A DNA stretch of 64,000 bases from Tolypocladium sp. Sup5 PDA-1 (taxonomy: Eukaryota; Ascomycota; Sordariomycetes; Hypocreales; Ophiocordycipitaceae): the NCBI GenBank assembly GCA_000750105.3, contig JPHH03000013.1:62001-126000 (forward strand). Reading direction: 5' to 3'. Positions 1 through 12,101 of this stretch are shown here, piece after piece; the first letter of the stretch is position 1; every line of letters starts with the position of its first letter. The notes beneath the pieces were generated by a model, which searched no databases, was not told where the DNA came from, and saw only the letters and a program-made list of their open reading frames with translations. Made by a program: the position numbers and the translations under genes.

Positions 1-438
1 AAGAATTTTTTCAGAAGTGTTTTTTAATTCCTGTCTAATCTTTGGCTCTTACAGATTCTGCTTGCGCCCAGCTCTACACGACTGCAGGCGGCTTACATTG
101 TGCCGCTTAGCGGTTCGTCCGACCTTGCTCAGTTTCAAGCATCTGTCCCTATCCCCTGATACCAACGCACAGACCGAGGGGTTGACATCCGCTCGGGTTC
201 TAAAGTCAACTCCATGATTGGGGGCTTATATGCCAAGCCCACCGCCTGTTGGCCTGATGGCGTGGAACGCATGAAAGGCCCTCGGGTATTCAAGCTGCCC
301 ATTATCATATTGGCAGTTCATTGCTCTGGATGAAGCCTCCATCCTTCGTAACCCGGTCCATCCATGTTTTGGTCGCCGAATCTGACGTTGTGATACTCGG
401 ACGCCCGCTCCATCGCCCCCGAAAACGCGCCGTGGTGC
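1..438. other. 3' flank of YIF1, no gene seen
   Basis: This stretch lies downstream of the YIF1 stop codon and runs to the left edge of the window. Only short reading frames without recognisable content occur. It is read as 3' UTR and intergenic DNA. Confidence 0.5.
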
Positions 439-1597
439 TCAACCCCGGGTAAGAATCCACATAAAGAAGAACTGGACAATGTACGAGTAGAAGAAGAGGA
501 ACTGCGTCCTCTGGTTGCGTTTCGCTCGCGAGTCGGTCTGCATGGGGCCGCCGTTGTTGCCTGCAGTCTCGGGGAGAAGGACGTATTTCAAGGATCGCAT
601 CTTGGCATCGTGTTAGTAAAGGGCGCTTCATCGAGAATGCCTTGCCGCCGCTGAGCAAAGGGCTTACCAGAAATAGAGAGTTGGCCAGGAAAGTGTAAAA
701 GAAGATGAGCCAGCCAACCCAGCCGCCCGTTCCCTGGCCCCCGTTGAAAATCTCAGCCACGGTGATGGTGACGATGATGCCGACAAACTTGTATCCCGAG
801 TAGGCGATGAGGTCGAAGAGCTGCGATTGGCTGGAGATGCTCAGGAGGTAGCACCCCAGCTTCAGCGCGACAATCTCGACGATGACGACGACCAAGCCCT
901 TTGTCGCCGTGTATCCCAGCAGCTCCGGCTGGAACTCGCCCCTCAGTCCGGCGATTAGTGTCGAAAGGAGAATATACGTGACCAAGGCCATGACTAAACG
1001 CGCCCGTCAGCTTCCCTTGTTCGTGTCGAGTCGGCATCTTGGTTACTGACCTGGGATATACATGTCGGGGCTGTTGATGTCGTCTCGTGGGGGCAAGTAC
1101 CATCCCTCCTGGCCGTTTGCGCCAACGGCCTGCTTGCGCGACCATGGCTTATGCCTCCAAGGGAACAGGACGAGGAACAGCTTGTTGACGACGTAGAAGT
1201 TGGAGACGTTGAAGTAGTGTTTTAGGGCGGAGACGTTGACGAAGCGGCTAAACTACCCAGCAGTCAGTACCTTGCTCCGCATCGTAGCGTGGCGAGAGAC
1301 GTCTCGTCTCGGGGCGCATACATTCTGCTCGACGTATTCCTGGCCGTGCTTAAACGCCGTCTGGCCGAACTGGGCAGCTACTTGCGCCGTCGGGTCGTTC
1401 ATGAACTGCCCATACGCGCCAAAGACGTTGCCGGCCGACCCGCCCTGCTGTTGGTAGGGCGTGCCGCCGTAGCCTTGCTGTTGCGACTGCGCAGAGCCCG
1501 GCGGTGGAGGCGGCGATCTGAGCTGGGGGACTGTGGAAACATGCTGCGGCACGGGGTGGTGCAACGGGGGCGACTGCCCGAACGACGCCCGTTGCAT
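439..1597 (-). CDS. YIF1: YIF1/HRF1-type ER-Golgi membrane protein
   Basis: Four exons are read: 1597-1322, 1252-1051, 993-668 and 600-439, giving 321 residues with exact codon closure. All introns are GT-AG, the first with a TACTGAC-like branch site. The N-terminal third is cytosolic and rich in Pro/Gln. It is followed by the family signature FGAYGQFMNDPTAQ (exon 1) and RFVNVSALKHYFNVSNFYVV (exon 2). Exon 3 carries several hydrophobic segments (beginning MALVTYILLSTLIAGL), and exon 4 ends in a last membrane span and the tail FFMWILTRG. YIF1 works with YIP1 and YOS1 family proteins in COPII vesicle budding and ER-to-Golgi transport; that role is family knowledge, not read here. The start chosen is the first ATG of the conserved frame (MQRASFGQ). 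It is divergent from the SRP receptor gene 588 bp away. Confidence 0.93.
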
Positions 1598-2185
1598 GGC
1601 GAGGGTATCGAGGTGTCGGCTCGTGTCGTTTTCGTCGCGGGCGAGAGGAGGAGTGTCGTGAGAGTTGCGGTGTCGTGAGGCGATCGTGACTCGTCGGGAG
1701 GCAGGGGAAGTTGCAGGGAGAAGCTCCAAAGCTGGCGGGAGCAGTTGTGAGGCTGAGGATGTGGAAATGTGGTAATGTGGTCGCTTGGGCGAGCGGCGTC
1801 ATCCCGCTGTGGCTTGACTGAGGCAAACAAAGGCCAGCACAGCAAGCTACCCTAGAGCAGCAGAGAGGCACCACGTGATGCGGCCCAGAACGTTCCGGCC
1901 TTGGAAAGACCAGCTTCCTATCGCTATCAATCAGCCCAGCGCGGGACTGGACCCTGACGGCCACCCAGTCGCGGCATCTCCGACACCCTCGCAGTCCCGA
2001 CCTCTGCAGCTTCGCATACCTTGCCTTACTTCTTTATTAATACTCAGCCCGTGGCAGACGCGGGCCTCGTTATCTGCGCCTTTCTCTTCCCTTGCCTTTC
2101 CCATACTCCTGTTCCTTGTCTGGCTATTCACTGTGTCCACCCTCCTGCTCCTCGTCTCGACCCGTAGCGGCCCTCCTGCGCCGCC
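1598..2185. promoter_or_regulatory. Shared divergent promoter region YIF1 / SRP receptor alpha
   Basis: This is 588 bp between two divergent start codons. It has pyrimidine-rich tracts near the SRP receptor start and no obvious TATA box close to either ATG. Both products act at the ER membrane, so a bidirectional promoter is plausible, but only the head-to-head arrangement is seen directly. Confidence 0.5.
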
Positions 2186-4352
2186 ATGTTGGACACGTTC
2201 GAGATCCTCACGACGTCGGGCGTCGTCCTCTGGTCCCGGACGTATGCGCCCGTCAACCCCTCCATCGTCAACAACTTCATCGCCGACACCTTCATCGAGG
2301 AGAAGAACGGCAGCACAGCCCTGCGGGACTCGCAATCCGCCGCCGCGAATCCCGCATACAGAAGCGACCAGCACACCCTGAAATGGACGCTGGTCAAGGA
2401 ACTGGGCGTCATCTTTGTCGTAAGGCTTGCGCCGACGCATCAACGCGATCCCTAGCCTCTCATCTGCTAACGCGCCGCGCGCGCAGGCTGTATACCGGTC
2501 CCTCCTCCACCTCACCTGGGTTGACAAGCTGGTCGACAACATCAAGACGATATTCGTGTCGCTGTACGGCGAGCAGCTCAAGAAGCCGCACACAACCATA
2601 GTCGAGTGCACAAAGTTCGACGATTACTTCGACCAGCAGCTCCAAGAATTGGACGCTTCCAGCGCCGTCGATCCCACGAAGGCGCATCACGAGGAGACGA
2701 CCTCGCGGAGCCTTACCGACCACGCCCCCGCCGCGCCCGGCTTAACATACAGAGGCCGATCGATTAACAATGGGATTCCGGAAGATCCTTCGAACGAATC
2801 GACCCCTGTAGCTACTCCAAACACATCGCGCCCGTCTACTCCTGGCGGCAACAACTTGGTTGTTGCCAAGGCTGGTCCTGTTGCAAAGATGTCGAGACGG
2901 GCTCGCAAGGCAAAGCACAGCGCATCTGCACCAGCGTCTTCCGGGGACGAAACCTCGGCTAGACAGAAGAAGGGCGGCAAGACAACAAAGAAGGGACGCA
3001 AGTGGGACGCCGACGGCCTCGCAGACGAAGACGACGACGTACAGCTGGACTACTCTGCGCCCAACCTGACGAGTGACTCGGAGGCGGAAGCAGTCGGGCG
3101 ATCGAGCGCCGTGGATGCGATAGACGCCGCGACATGGGGCTCGTCAAGCAAGGGCAAGTTCGTATTGAAGGACCTGGGCGACGAGGTGCACAGCATGTTG
3201 GCTTCTGCCGAGGCCGAGAGAGCTGCTGCGCGCTCATCAGACTCCAAGGGTGGTCTCTTCGGCTCCGGCGTCAATGCGATTAGCGGACTCTTCCGGAACG
3301 TTGTTGGCGGCAAGACCCTGACCAAGGAAGATCTGGACAAGGCGATGAAGGGGATGGAGGAGCACCTGTTGAAGAAGAACGTGGCGCGAGAAGCCGCCGT
3401 GCGGTTATGCGAGGGTGTTGAAAAGGAGCTGGTTGGCGTCAAGACTGGCAACTTTGAAGGTAAGAGTAGCTCAGCAACTTTCACGTTTTGCGGATCTTTT
3501 CTGACAAGCATGTCTGTCCTAAAGGCATCAACTCCAGGATCCAGACGGCCATGGAGTCGTCCCTCACCAAGATGCTCACACCCACCTCCTCGCTCGACCT
3601 CCTGCGCGAAATCGACGCCATCACCGCACCCCCCGTCACGTCCCTACGCAAGGCCCGCCCCTACGTCATCTCCATCGTCGGCGTCAACGGCGTGGGCAAG
3701 TCGACCAACCTCTCCAAGATCTGCTTCTTCCTCCTCCAGAACAAGTACAAGGTCCTCATCGCCGCCGGCGACACGTTCCGCTCCGGCGCCGTCGAGCAGC
3801 TCGCCGTCCACGTGCGTAACCTCAAGGAGCTGACGGCGCGAGAGGGCGGCCAGGTCGAGCTCTACCAGAAGGGCTACGGCAAGGACGCCGCCACGGTGGC
3901 CAAGGATGCGGTTACCCATGCGGCGCAGGAGGGGTACGATGTTGTCCTCATTGACACGGCTGGTCGACGACACAACGACCAGCGCCTCATGTCGTCGCTC
4001 GAGAAGTTTGCCAAGTTTGCACAACCCGACAAGATCCTCATGGTCGGAGAGGTACGTCTAATCTGCACCCCCATCGCCCCCCATATACTGACCCGTCGTC
4101 CACCAGGCCCTCGTCGGCACCGACTCCGTCGCCCAGGCGCGCAACTTCAACGCCGCGTTCGGCGCCGTCCGCACCCTCGACGGCTTCATCATCTCCAAGT
4201 GCGACACCGTCGGCGACATGGTCGGAACCCTCGTCAGCCTCGTCCACGCCACAAACGTGCCCGTCCTCTTCGTCGGTGTCGGGCAGCACTACTCTGACCT
4301 GCGCAACTTTTCCGTCAAGTGGGCTGTGGAGAAGCTGCTGAGCAGCAACTGA
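2186..4352 (+). CDS. SRP101: Signal recognition particle receptor alpha subunit (GTPase)
   Basis: Four exons (2186-2419, 2487-3459, 3525-4051, 4107-4352) give 659 residues, the usual size for fungal SR-alpha. The N-terminus (MLDTFEILTTSGVVLWSR) is the longin-like SRX domain that binds the beta subunit. A charged Ser/Lys-rich linker follows. The NG GTPase domain begins around residue 260. Its P-loop GVNGVGKST lies near residues 455-463, followed by DTFRSGAVEQL, the G3 motif DTAGRRHNDQ and a G4-like ISKCDTVGDMVGT. The C-terminus FVGVGQHYSDLRNFSVKWAVEKLL is characteristic of the family in parts of 20 residues or fewer such as VGVGQHYSDLRNF. The protein docks SRP-ribosome complexes to the translocon at the ER. 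Introns 1-3 are GT-AG and short. The start is supported by the conserved first exon. Confidence 0.96.
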
Positions 4353-5121
4353 AAAGCAACCTGTCAAAAGTCACCTTGTGCTAGTAGCGCAACGACCATA
4401 TATATAGGTGTATCATACCCCTTGTGTCGTAGTGTACTTGGTAATAATACAGCCTGGGGCCTCACGGCTCGTAATCATCATGAACCTGTTACAGCAAGCA
4501 TTCTGCAATCACAGACAGTGGAGGCATAGAGCGCATCTGCGAGATGGAGTGGATTAATACTATATACGAAGTACTCGTACTGCGCACTCAAATCTCCCCT
4601 CCTCATCTAATAAACGAGTGACTACCCAGCCTCCCCACACCGCTATGCATCCATCCACAAAAGAAAAACGAACAAAAGCTTCAAGGGGGCCGCGAGGGCT
4701 CCAAGAAGGAGAGCGAATACAGCGCATCTCAACAAACAAACGCAACCGCTCCGTGTGCCAAGTATCAATCTGAGGCATCGTCGTGACTGTGGAAAGAGAC
4801 TGTGTGTGTCGAGTGGACAGCAAAGTCGATATTGAGGCGAAGTGGTAAAAAAACAGAAGCAGCCAATCCAAAGGGGGGGTATCTTTCTAGGTAAAGGTGG
4901 TTTTTCGCAGTCTGGTTGAATTATAAGAATGCAAAAACGGAGGCAGAAGCAGTGCGGCGTACGTGATCGACCGTGGTTCAGTAACAGGACCATTTTTCTT
5001 TCTCTTTCAAACAAGAACAAGAACAGAAACAGAAACAAAGGAAAGGGTTGTATGAAATCCCCGATGACCCGGCCCGCCCGTCATTTTTGATGCCTTCCTC
5101 TCTTGCGCGTCATAAGCTGGC
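4353..5121. other. Convergent intergenic region
   Basis: This 769 bp region lies between the SRP receptor stop and the coiled-coil gene stop and presumably holds both 3' UTRs. A short ATATATATA run lies near 4400 and an A-rich/CAAGAA-rich stretch near 5010-5040 (plus strand). No gene is seen. Confidence 0.5.
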
Positions 5122-8100
5122 TCAATCCTCTTCAAAGAAGTCATGATCATCAAAGTCGCCGGGCTGGGCGTCGGAATCGTAACCGCTCTGGCGCATCATA
5201 GGCGGCGTCACGGGTTGTTCCCTGCGCTCTTGAAGGCGCGGCGGGGTTTCTTGGGTCGGAGGCACCCTGTCCGAACGACGGGAGGCCGTAGACTCTCCTC
5301 GAGTCCGGTTAGGTGCGCTGCTTTGGGACGTGAAGCGACGTCCAGTGCTGGCAAAGGCCGTCGGCTGCGGTCTATTGTCCACGGGCGGCGTCTGGCGGAG
5401 ACCAGAGGCAGGCGGCGTTAGAAGACCACCAAGCAAACTGTTCTGAGGGCTTGGTCCACCCCTGCTCCTAGAAGGCGTGGCGTTGCTCCCAGCCGGCGAG
5501 TTCAGCACTCCAGAGATGCTGCGGAATGAGGGCTGGCTCGACTTGCGCCAGTTGCCCCAGGCCGCCGCAATGGGGCCAATCGTCTGGGCGACACGGGGCG
5601 TTGCGGCCTGGATGCTCTGCGCAAGGTTGGGCAGATTGATGGCAGAGCCGCCGTTCATGGCCCTCTCGCGCTCCTGTTCCTCCATCTGGAGATTTGCCTT
5701 GAGACGGATCGCAGCATCCTTCACTGCCTCGCGGTTGTAGTTGTCACCAGAAAGGGCAGTGATGATATCTTGAACATCTCCATGTCTCACAGCAAGCAGC
5801 TCGCGCAGCCAGCTGATCTCGTCGTCACGCTTCGAAATCTTGGAAGCCGCATCAGGATCAGACTTGGCAACAACTTGCTCGAGCTCCTCGATTCTCTGCT
5901 CACGTGCCTGGAGCTGCTCCTGAAGGACCATGATGGATTCCCGGAGCGCCTGAGGTGAGATCTTCTCGGGCAAGCCGAGCGTCCGAGACGCAGGCTTGGC
6001 CTGGGAGACAACGGCAGAGGCAGCCGGGCCAGGTTCGACACCGGCAGACTTGGCAGCCTGCGCTGCTGCGGCTGCGGCTTCCTTTACAATCTCGAGCTTA
6101 TCCTCGAGGTGCACAATGCGATCCTGCAGATGCTCAATCTTGGAGGAAGACAGGCTGAGGCGCTCAAGGAGCTGCTGCTCAGACCTCTGGGCGTCCTCGG
6201 TCGTGTTGTTGACCTGGCGTTCGTAGCGAGTCTGCATATCCTCCAGCTCGTTCTGGTGCTTGCGCTTGATGTCTTCAATCTCCGCCGTCTTGCTGGTCTG
6301 AGCATCCTCGAGAAGCATTTCGCTCTGAGCTTTGGCAGTGTCTGCCTCGAGTTTGATGTTGTCCAGCTCAGTGCGCAGCTTGGAGTTTTGCTCTTCAAGC
6401 TCTTCGCGAATGACATTGACCTGGTTGTTGGCCTCGTCGATCTCCGTCTGCAGAGCCATGCGGGTCCGCTTGACCTCGCTGGCACCGGACTCTCTGGCCT
6501 CCTCAAACTCGCGCTGGTAGCGAGAGGTCGACTGCTGCAGCTTGTGGTTTTCGGTGCGCATCTCAGCCAAATGGCCCTCGAGGCGCTTGCATTCGTTGAC
6601 AGCGCGCATGCCGGTTCTCTCATTGTCCTGAAGACGCTCCATCTCGACCTCCAGACGCTCGCGGGTCTTCGCTTCAGCCTGTAGTCTGGCATCGAGGACT
6701 TCTTGTCTCGCAAACATAGCCTGCTCCTTCTTGATGCGCCGGGCATTCTCCTCGGCGATTTCGCGGGCAGCCTTACCCATGTCATCCTGCAGCGACATGA
6801 ACTTGGAGCGCCATGCCTCACGCAGTCGCTCATTCTCCTCAAGCTGCGAGGCCAGAGTGTTAAGCGACTTCTGCATGTGCTTGTTCTCCTCCAACACGTG
6901 GGCAAGCTCGCCAGCCCTGCGGCGAGCAGCGTCATCTGCTCGCTCAGCTTCGGCCCGCCAGTGGTTGTTGTCTTGGCGCACGTTTCGGAGGTCCGCCTCG
7001 AGTGCATTGACCTTATTGGTCATCTCGCTCTGGGACTGCGTGGAGTTGGTCTGGGCAGCCTCGAGAAGCGTCATCCGCATGGCAGTCTTGCCACCGGCCT
7101 GCTCGAGGGTCTTTACCCGATGATCCCTCTCTTCAAGCACCTCACGGAGTCGGTTCTCCTCTTCAGACGAGATCCTGAGTAGTCGCTGCACTTCAGAGAG
7201 TCTATCTTCCGCGGCACGCCGGTTCAGGACTTCCTCCTCGTTCTTGTCCTCCTGGTGTCTCAAGCGCTCCTCCAGGTCTGCCACGCGCTGGTCAAAGACG
7301 CTTCGGTTGATGATCTCAACCTCGACGCGAGTCTCGGCAGCTTGGAGCTTGCGATTCAGTTCCGCCGCGGCGTCTTCGGCGGCTCTGCGCTCGGCGATTT
7401 CCTTCTCTACCTTGGTTTGCTCCAAGTACAGCCGCTGGTCAACATCCGAGAGTTTGCCCTGCAGCTGTTCCATCTTGCTCTGGAGCTCCTCATTGTGCGT
7501 AGTAGCTAGAAGATCTCGGCTTTCAACCTCTTGTTTAGCCACATCGTTTTGCTCATCGTCGCGTGCTTTAACTGTAGCAGCGAGATGTGTCTTCATCTCT
7601 TCGAGGGCCTTCAGTACGGCGGACTGCTCGTAAGAAGCCGCGTCTCCACCCAGGGCGAGGACAGCGGCCTGGTTTCTGTCCTGGGCCGCGAGAGCTTCCA
7701 TCACGGCGATCCGGATGTGATCCATTCTGCGATCTCTGCGTGGACTCATGGAACGACGAAGGACAGGTTCCTCATCCTCATCGTCAGCGTCGCTCTCTTG
7801 GAATTCTCCGGAAAGGCTGCGCATATCACGGCGAGTAGAAGAAGGAGTGCGGCGTGTCTTGGATGACAAGGCATGCTGAATCGAGGAGAGAGCCTTCTCC
7901 AGGGGGTCGAGCCTGGACGCCAGCAGGTTGCCCACCACTTCATTGACACGTCCGTCAAAGAACTGCGCCCTGCTTTCGAGCTTGTCGTGCTCATCCTCAG
8001 AGAAGGCGGCTTCCCAATCGCTAGCAACCTCGCTCTCGACTTCAGGCTCAGCGAACTCATTGACAGGCTCAGGCGAACGCGGGCTCAAAGGCGGGTCGAT

Positions 8101-11100
8101 GAAAGGATCCTCCAACTCTGTGCTGAGCATTGGAGGAACGTCTGGAAGGGCATGATATTGGCGAGGGGTGAGGCTTGTTCCTTCTCTAGCAAACTGATCC
8201 GTCGGAAGCGCAAGGTCATCCGCAGGCGCATCACCCTCAGCTGCACCTAGCTGTTCCCATTGCGATGCTTCGGTAGACTTGTTGACTCCCATGGAGGGGT
8301 CATTCTCCAAATGTTGCATGACAGCATCGATTTCCTCGAACGTTGGCTCACGGTCAAAGCCAATGTCGATGAGTTGCTCGTCAGCAGGGGCAACCTCTTG
8401 CTCGACGGCGGCGGCGGTCTCGTGCTCGACAGATTTGAGTACATCTCCCGTAACAGGCTCGACAGGAGCAGTCTGCTGCGCCTGAACAGGCGGCGGTTCG
8501 TCTGCGAAAAGAGAGCCAGCCAGCTCCTTGGGCTTCGGCGGTGGCGAAGCGAAACGAGACGCTCCCAGCCCCTTTGGAACAAGTTTGGGCCTGGCACCCT
8601 GGGGAGTAGGTTCACAAGGTGCGGGTTTGGCTGCAGCAGGCTCGTCGGCCGACTCCTCGTTGGCTGGCGGTTCCTCGGCTTGCTCAGCACCACCAGGGAC
8701 GAACGGCTGAGCAGTGGCAGACAGCGACTTCTTATGATGAGCCTTCGAAAAGCTATCGTCGCCGAATATTCGCGACTCGCTGAAGTTCTGTGCGTCAAAC
8801 TTGGTCTCAAACTCGAACGGAGTCCAGTTGTTGACGTTCTCGCCCGTCGGGGACGTTTCAGAAGCCGCTGCGGTCGTTGCCATTGTGTCCATCTGGTCAG
8901 ACGTGACGATCGACGACAGCGACGTGTCAACGGGTAGTGCGTTGTCTCCTTCAAGTGCAGAAACATCCTCCGCGCCGCTCTGTTCATCTAGGGCGTCGGG
9001 AGTGGGAGCATCCACAACGTCATCCTCTGGCATGTCGGCGAAGAGCGGCATGTCGTCGCCATAAGGGGCAATACTCCTGGCGCGCTTGGCCCTGAATTCA
9101 TCAGCCATGCAGCCGTCTGGGTCGTCGTGCGTCTCATCGGCTATCGTAGACGCGTTGATAGATCTGGCAGACGATACGCTGGACGGTCTGACAATCGGAA
9201 TAGCCTTCGACTTCTTGGCGGGCTTGACTATGTCACTCGCCTTGATGTCGATGTTACCAAAGATGGAGTTTCGGTTGCTAGGACCTTCACTGCCTGACCC
9301 TATTGGGCTAGTGACAGAGCCATTCAACGACTGGAAAGGAGTGAACGAGGGTGCGTCCGGTCGGAACTTGGGCCCAGACGTAGAGAAGCTGAAGTCGCTG
9401 CGCCCTGGAGAAAATGACGGGGCGGTTGCGTGGAACTTTGCAGAATTGCTGAACTGCGAGATGGAGTGGCCAGACGGCGAGTCCACAGCGTTGCTGGCCT
9501 GGAAGACTGCAGGCTGGACGTTGTTACCGGAGAAGTTGAATAGGCTGGGAGTGAACGTGTTTGCAGGGTTGAACTTGAACTCGGGCGCCTGAACATTGAG
9601 CTTGGACAGCGAAGGCTTGCTGCCATGGCTTGAACGTCGGGTGCTGCTGGTGGCAGATGCAGTGTCGTGCCAAGGATTGCTGGCCGACGACATCGTCTTT
9701 TGATGCTGCCCGAGGGCTGCGGCGAAGTCGAAGTTTTGCACAGGGGTGCCGAGGTCGCTGGGGTTGGTCTCGATCTCGTGCGACTCGTCGCCCTTTCGAG
9801 CCTCTGGGATTTCACTCAGCGCGTCTAGCTTGTTGAGGCCACCCTCAGCAGCGCTCTCCTGCGTCTCATTGTGATCTCTGAAGAAGGTCTGGGACAGAGA
9901 ATGGCCACGGCTGTGGGGCCGCGGGTGATGCAGAACAAGAGGCTTGCCAGGTTCGTTTGCAAAGCGTTCCGCAACAGTAAGGTCAGCAGATGCATTGCGG
10001 TCATGCACCGGGGCGAATGGCATGGTATTGGCTGCAGGAATCTCGGCCTGAGCCTGAGGATTGTAATCATCGTGTTCAAGCTGGTTGCGGAGTTGCTCTT
10101 CCAGGTGATATTCCGCGTCGTCAATCTCGGCCTGAAGGCTATCGGGATTTTGATTCGAGGGCTCTGGTGTCTTGGACGGGCTTTTGCTAACAGCCTCATC
10201 CTCTTCACGCACTTCCTGCAGGCGCGGTGAGGCCCTGGAAGCCATCTGCTGTGGCAAGTATTGCAAAGATTGATGTCTTTGGTGCATGTTCAACGCAGGG
10301 CTGCCAACCTGCTGGAGCCCATCCATTCCATACGGCGACTGAGGAGAGAGGATGCCGTTGAGGTTGCCCAGCGAAGGCGAGTCGTTTCGATTCAAACCAT
10401 GCAAAATACCAGCTTGGTTGGGCCATCCCTGAGGTGACTGTTGTGAGAGTTGGAAGGGAGACGAGCCCATCGGCAGCGAGATGGACTGGCGAGGGTTGAA
10501 TTTTCCAGGGACTCCGCCAAAGGGGCCTGGAGAGGCCCCAGAGGATAGTCCAGGGCTCTGGGCACCGGGCATGAACTGTCCAGGGAATGGGAATCCTGGA
10601 ATGCCGTGGTTGCTGGACGCGGATGAGGTTGGAATCGGAGGGGAGAAGGGGAGCGAGGGGTACTGCGCCGATGGCTGTCGCGAGGGGTTTGTCGTCGGCG
10701 GTGATATCGACGGCTCCTCCGGCGGCTCATCTTCCGCAAATGAGACACCCAAAGCTCGAAGCTTAGCCTCTTGGAGCTCTTGAACATAGTCTTTCCAAGC
10801 TGATGTAATGTAGTGTCAGTCCAAGTCTGTCCAGGCGTATGTTGCAGAGACTCACCATTCAGGTCCGGCAGGGTCACCTTGAACCTCCGCTCAGACCGTT
10901 CTCGGGTCATGTCTTCGGAAGACGGCCAGCCTTGACGACTCTGCGAGTCTTCTGTGCCCGGTGGCTGATATCCTTCGACCAGAAGGTCGAAGCCATCAAC
11001 ACTGTATCCCAACTCTTTCCAAGACGCAAACATTCTATCAGTCTCTTCTCGGCGGAGGGGCATAGAGCCCTTTCCAGGGAGTCCTCGTTGATCATCACGC

Positions 11101-12101
11101 GGCACCGAAATTATGATGTTCTTGCCCTTCCACGGCACCTTTTTCTTGATTCGCGGAGTCATGGCAGGCTCCTTGGGCAAAGGCTTCTGTGCCCCCTTTG
11201 TCGGGGTCGCAGGAGGTTTGACCTGCCCATTTGCACTTTCCGTCGCCTTCTCGTCCGGTGTTTCGATGGCGAGAGCAGCATCCTGTTTCTCGTCTGCCCG
11301 GGACGAGTCGGAGACGAAGCCCGGTGCAGTCGCCGGAGTTTCGGTCGCAGCCATGTTGAACGTCTCGCCTGGTTTCAGGCTGATTGAGTCTCCAGGCTTC
11401 AAGGTCTCGATACTGGATCGCGCACGGGGATGGCGGGATTGCCTTCTCGACGATGGCTTAGCCTCGCGGGCAGCTTTCGGCGTGCGAATATCGCCGTCGT
11501 CCAACCACCCTAATCCAGAGCCGCTCAATGAAGAGTGCTCGCTATCGCTTCCCTCACTGAACCAATGCTTCGGCTCAGCGTTGACAATACCCGTCGTGTG
11601 GGTACGGATCCAATCCTCCGTCAATCCCCTGTTCTGTCGCCTGGCTCTATTTGCGAGAACTGCGGCAGCGGCACTTACAGAAGACTGAGGCTCGGGCTCA
11701 GACACGTCGAGCTCGGTTTGACGGCGCAGGAAGGGGGTATCGATGGTCAGGTGATGGATTGGCGAGTCGTCAGAGGCCTCGCTGCTGAAGCTCTGCCGAC
11801 GAAGGTTATGGTCAGTCCGGGGGTACGGAGAGCCCCAGCTGGCAGTGCCAAACTCTCCCGTCTCAGAGGGCGGAGTCCTCAGTATCTCTGCAACCCGTCC
11901 AGGTAGCGGAGGGGCGGGGAGCGGAGGGAGCGCCGGAGATGACTCGATGTCCTCGTCGCCGTCGGCAGTGGACGCGGTCGACAGTGCAGGTGACGTCGGC
12001 GACTGAGATTCAGACGGAGAATCACCAGGGCCGTCCGGTGCTGCGCGTGCACCAGGACCAGGAGCCGTCGACGAACTTTGCGGCGACGTGTTTACGAGAG
12101 T
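5122..12101 (-). CDS. Very large filamentous-fungal coiled-coil protein, 5' exon unresolved
   Basis: Two exons are readable (12101-10856 and 10799-5122; intron 10855-10800, GT-AG), giving about 2307 residues. No in-frame ATG exists in the upstream part of the first readable exon. It starts exactly after a good acceptor (branch CGACTAAC, acceptor AATAG at 12104-12102), so a further 5' exon must hold the start. The N-terminal part has ordered-looking blocks (RARRQNRGLTEDWIRTHT; KKVPWKGKNIIISVPRDDQ; RMFASWKELGYSVDGFDL). A long Ser/Pro-rich disordered middle follows. Roughly residues 1470-2090 are an almost continuous heptad coiled coil rich in Glu, Arg, Ala and Leu, and the tail is acidic (FDDHDFFEED). 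Automatic annotations often call such proteins myosin-heavy-chain-like, but no motor domain is present. A scaffold or tether role is inference; the true function is unknown to me. Confidence 0.85.

Noticed and set aside
6084..7007. 307-codon frame antiparallel-phase to the coiled-coil region
   Set aside because: It is a frame-shifted shadow of the heptad-rich coding sequence on the same strand; Arg/Ser-rich text mirrors the Glu/Leu codons.
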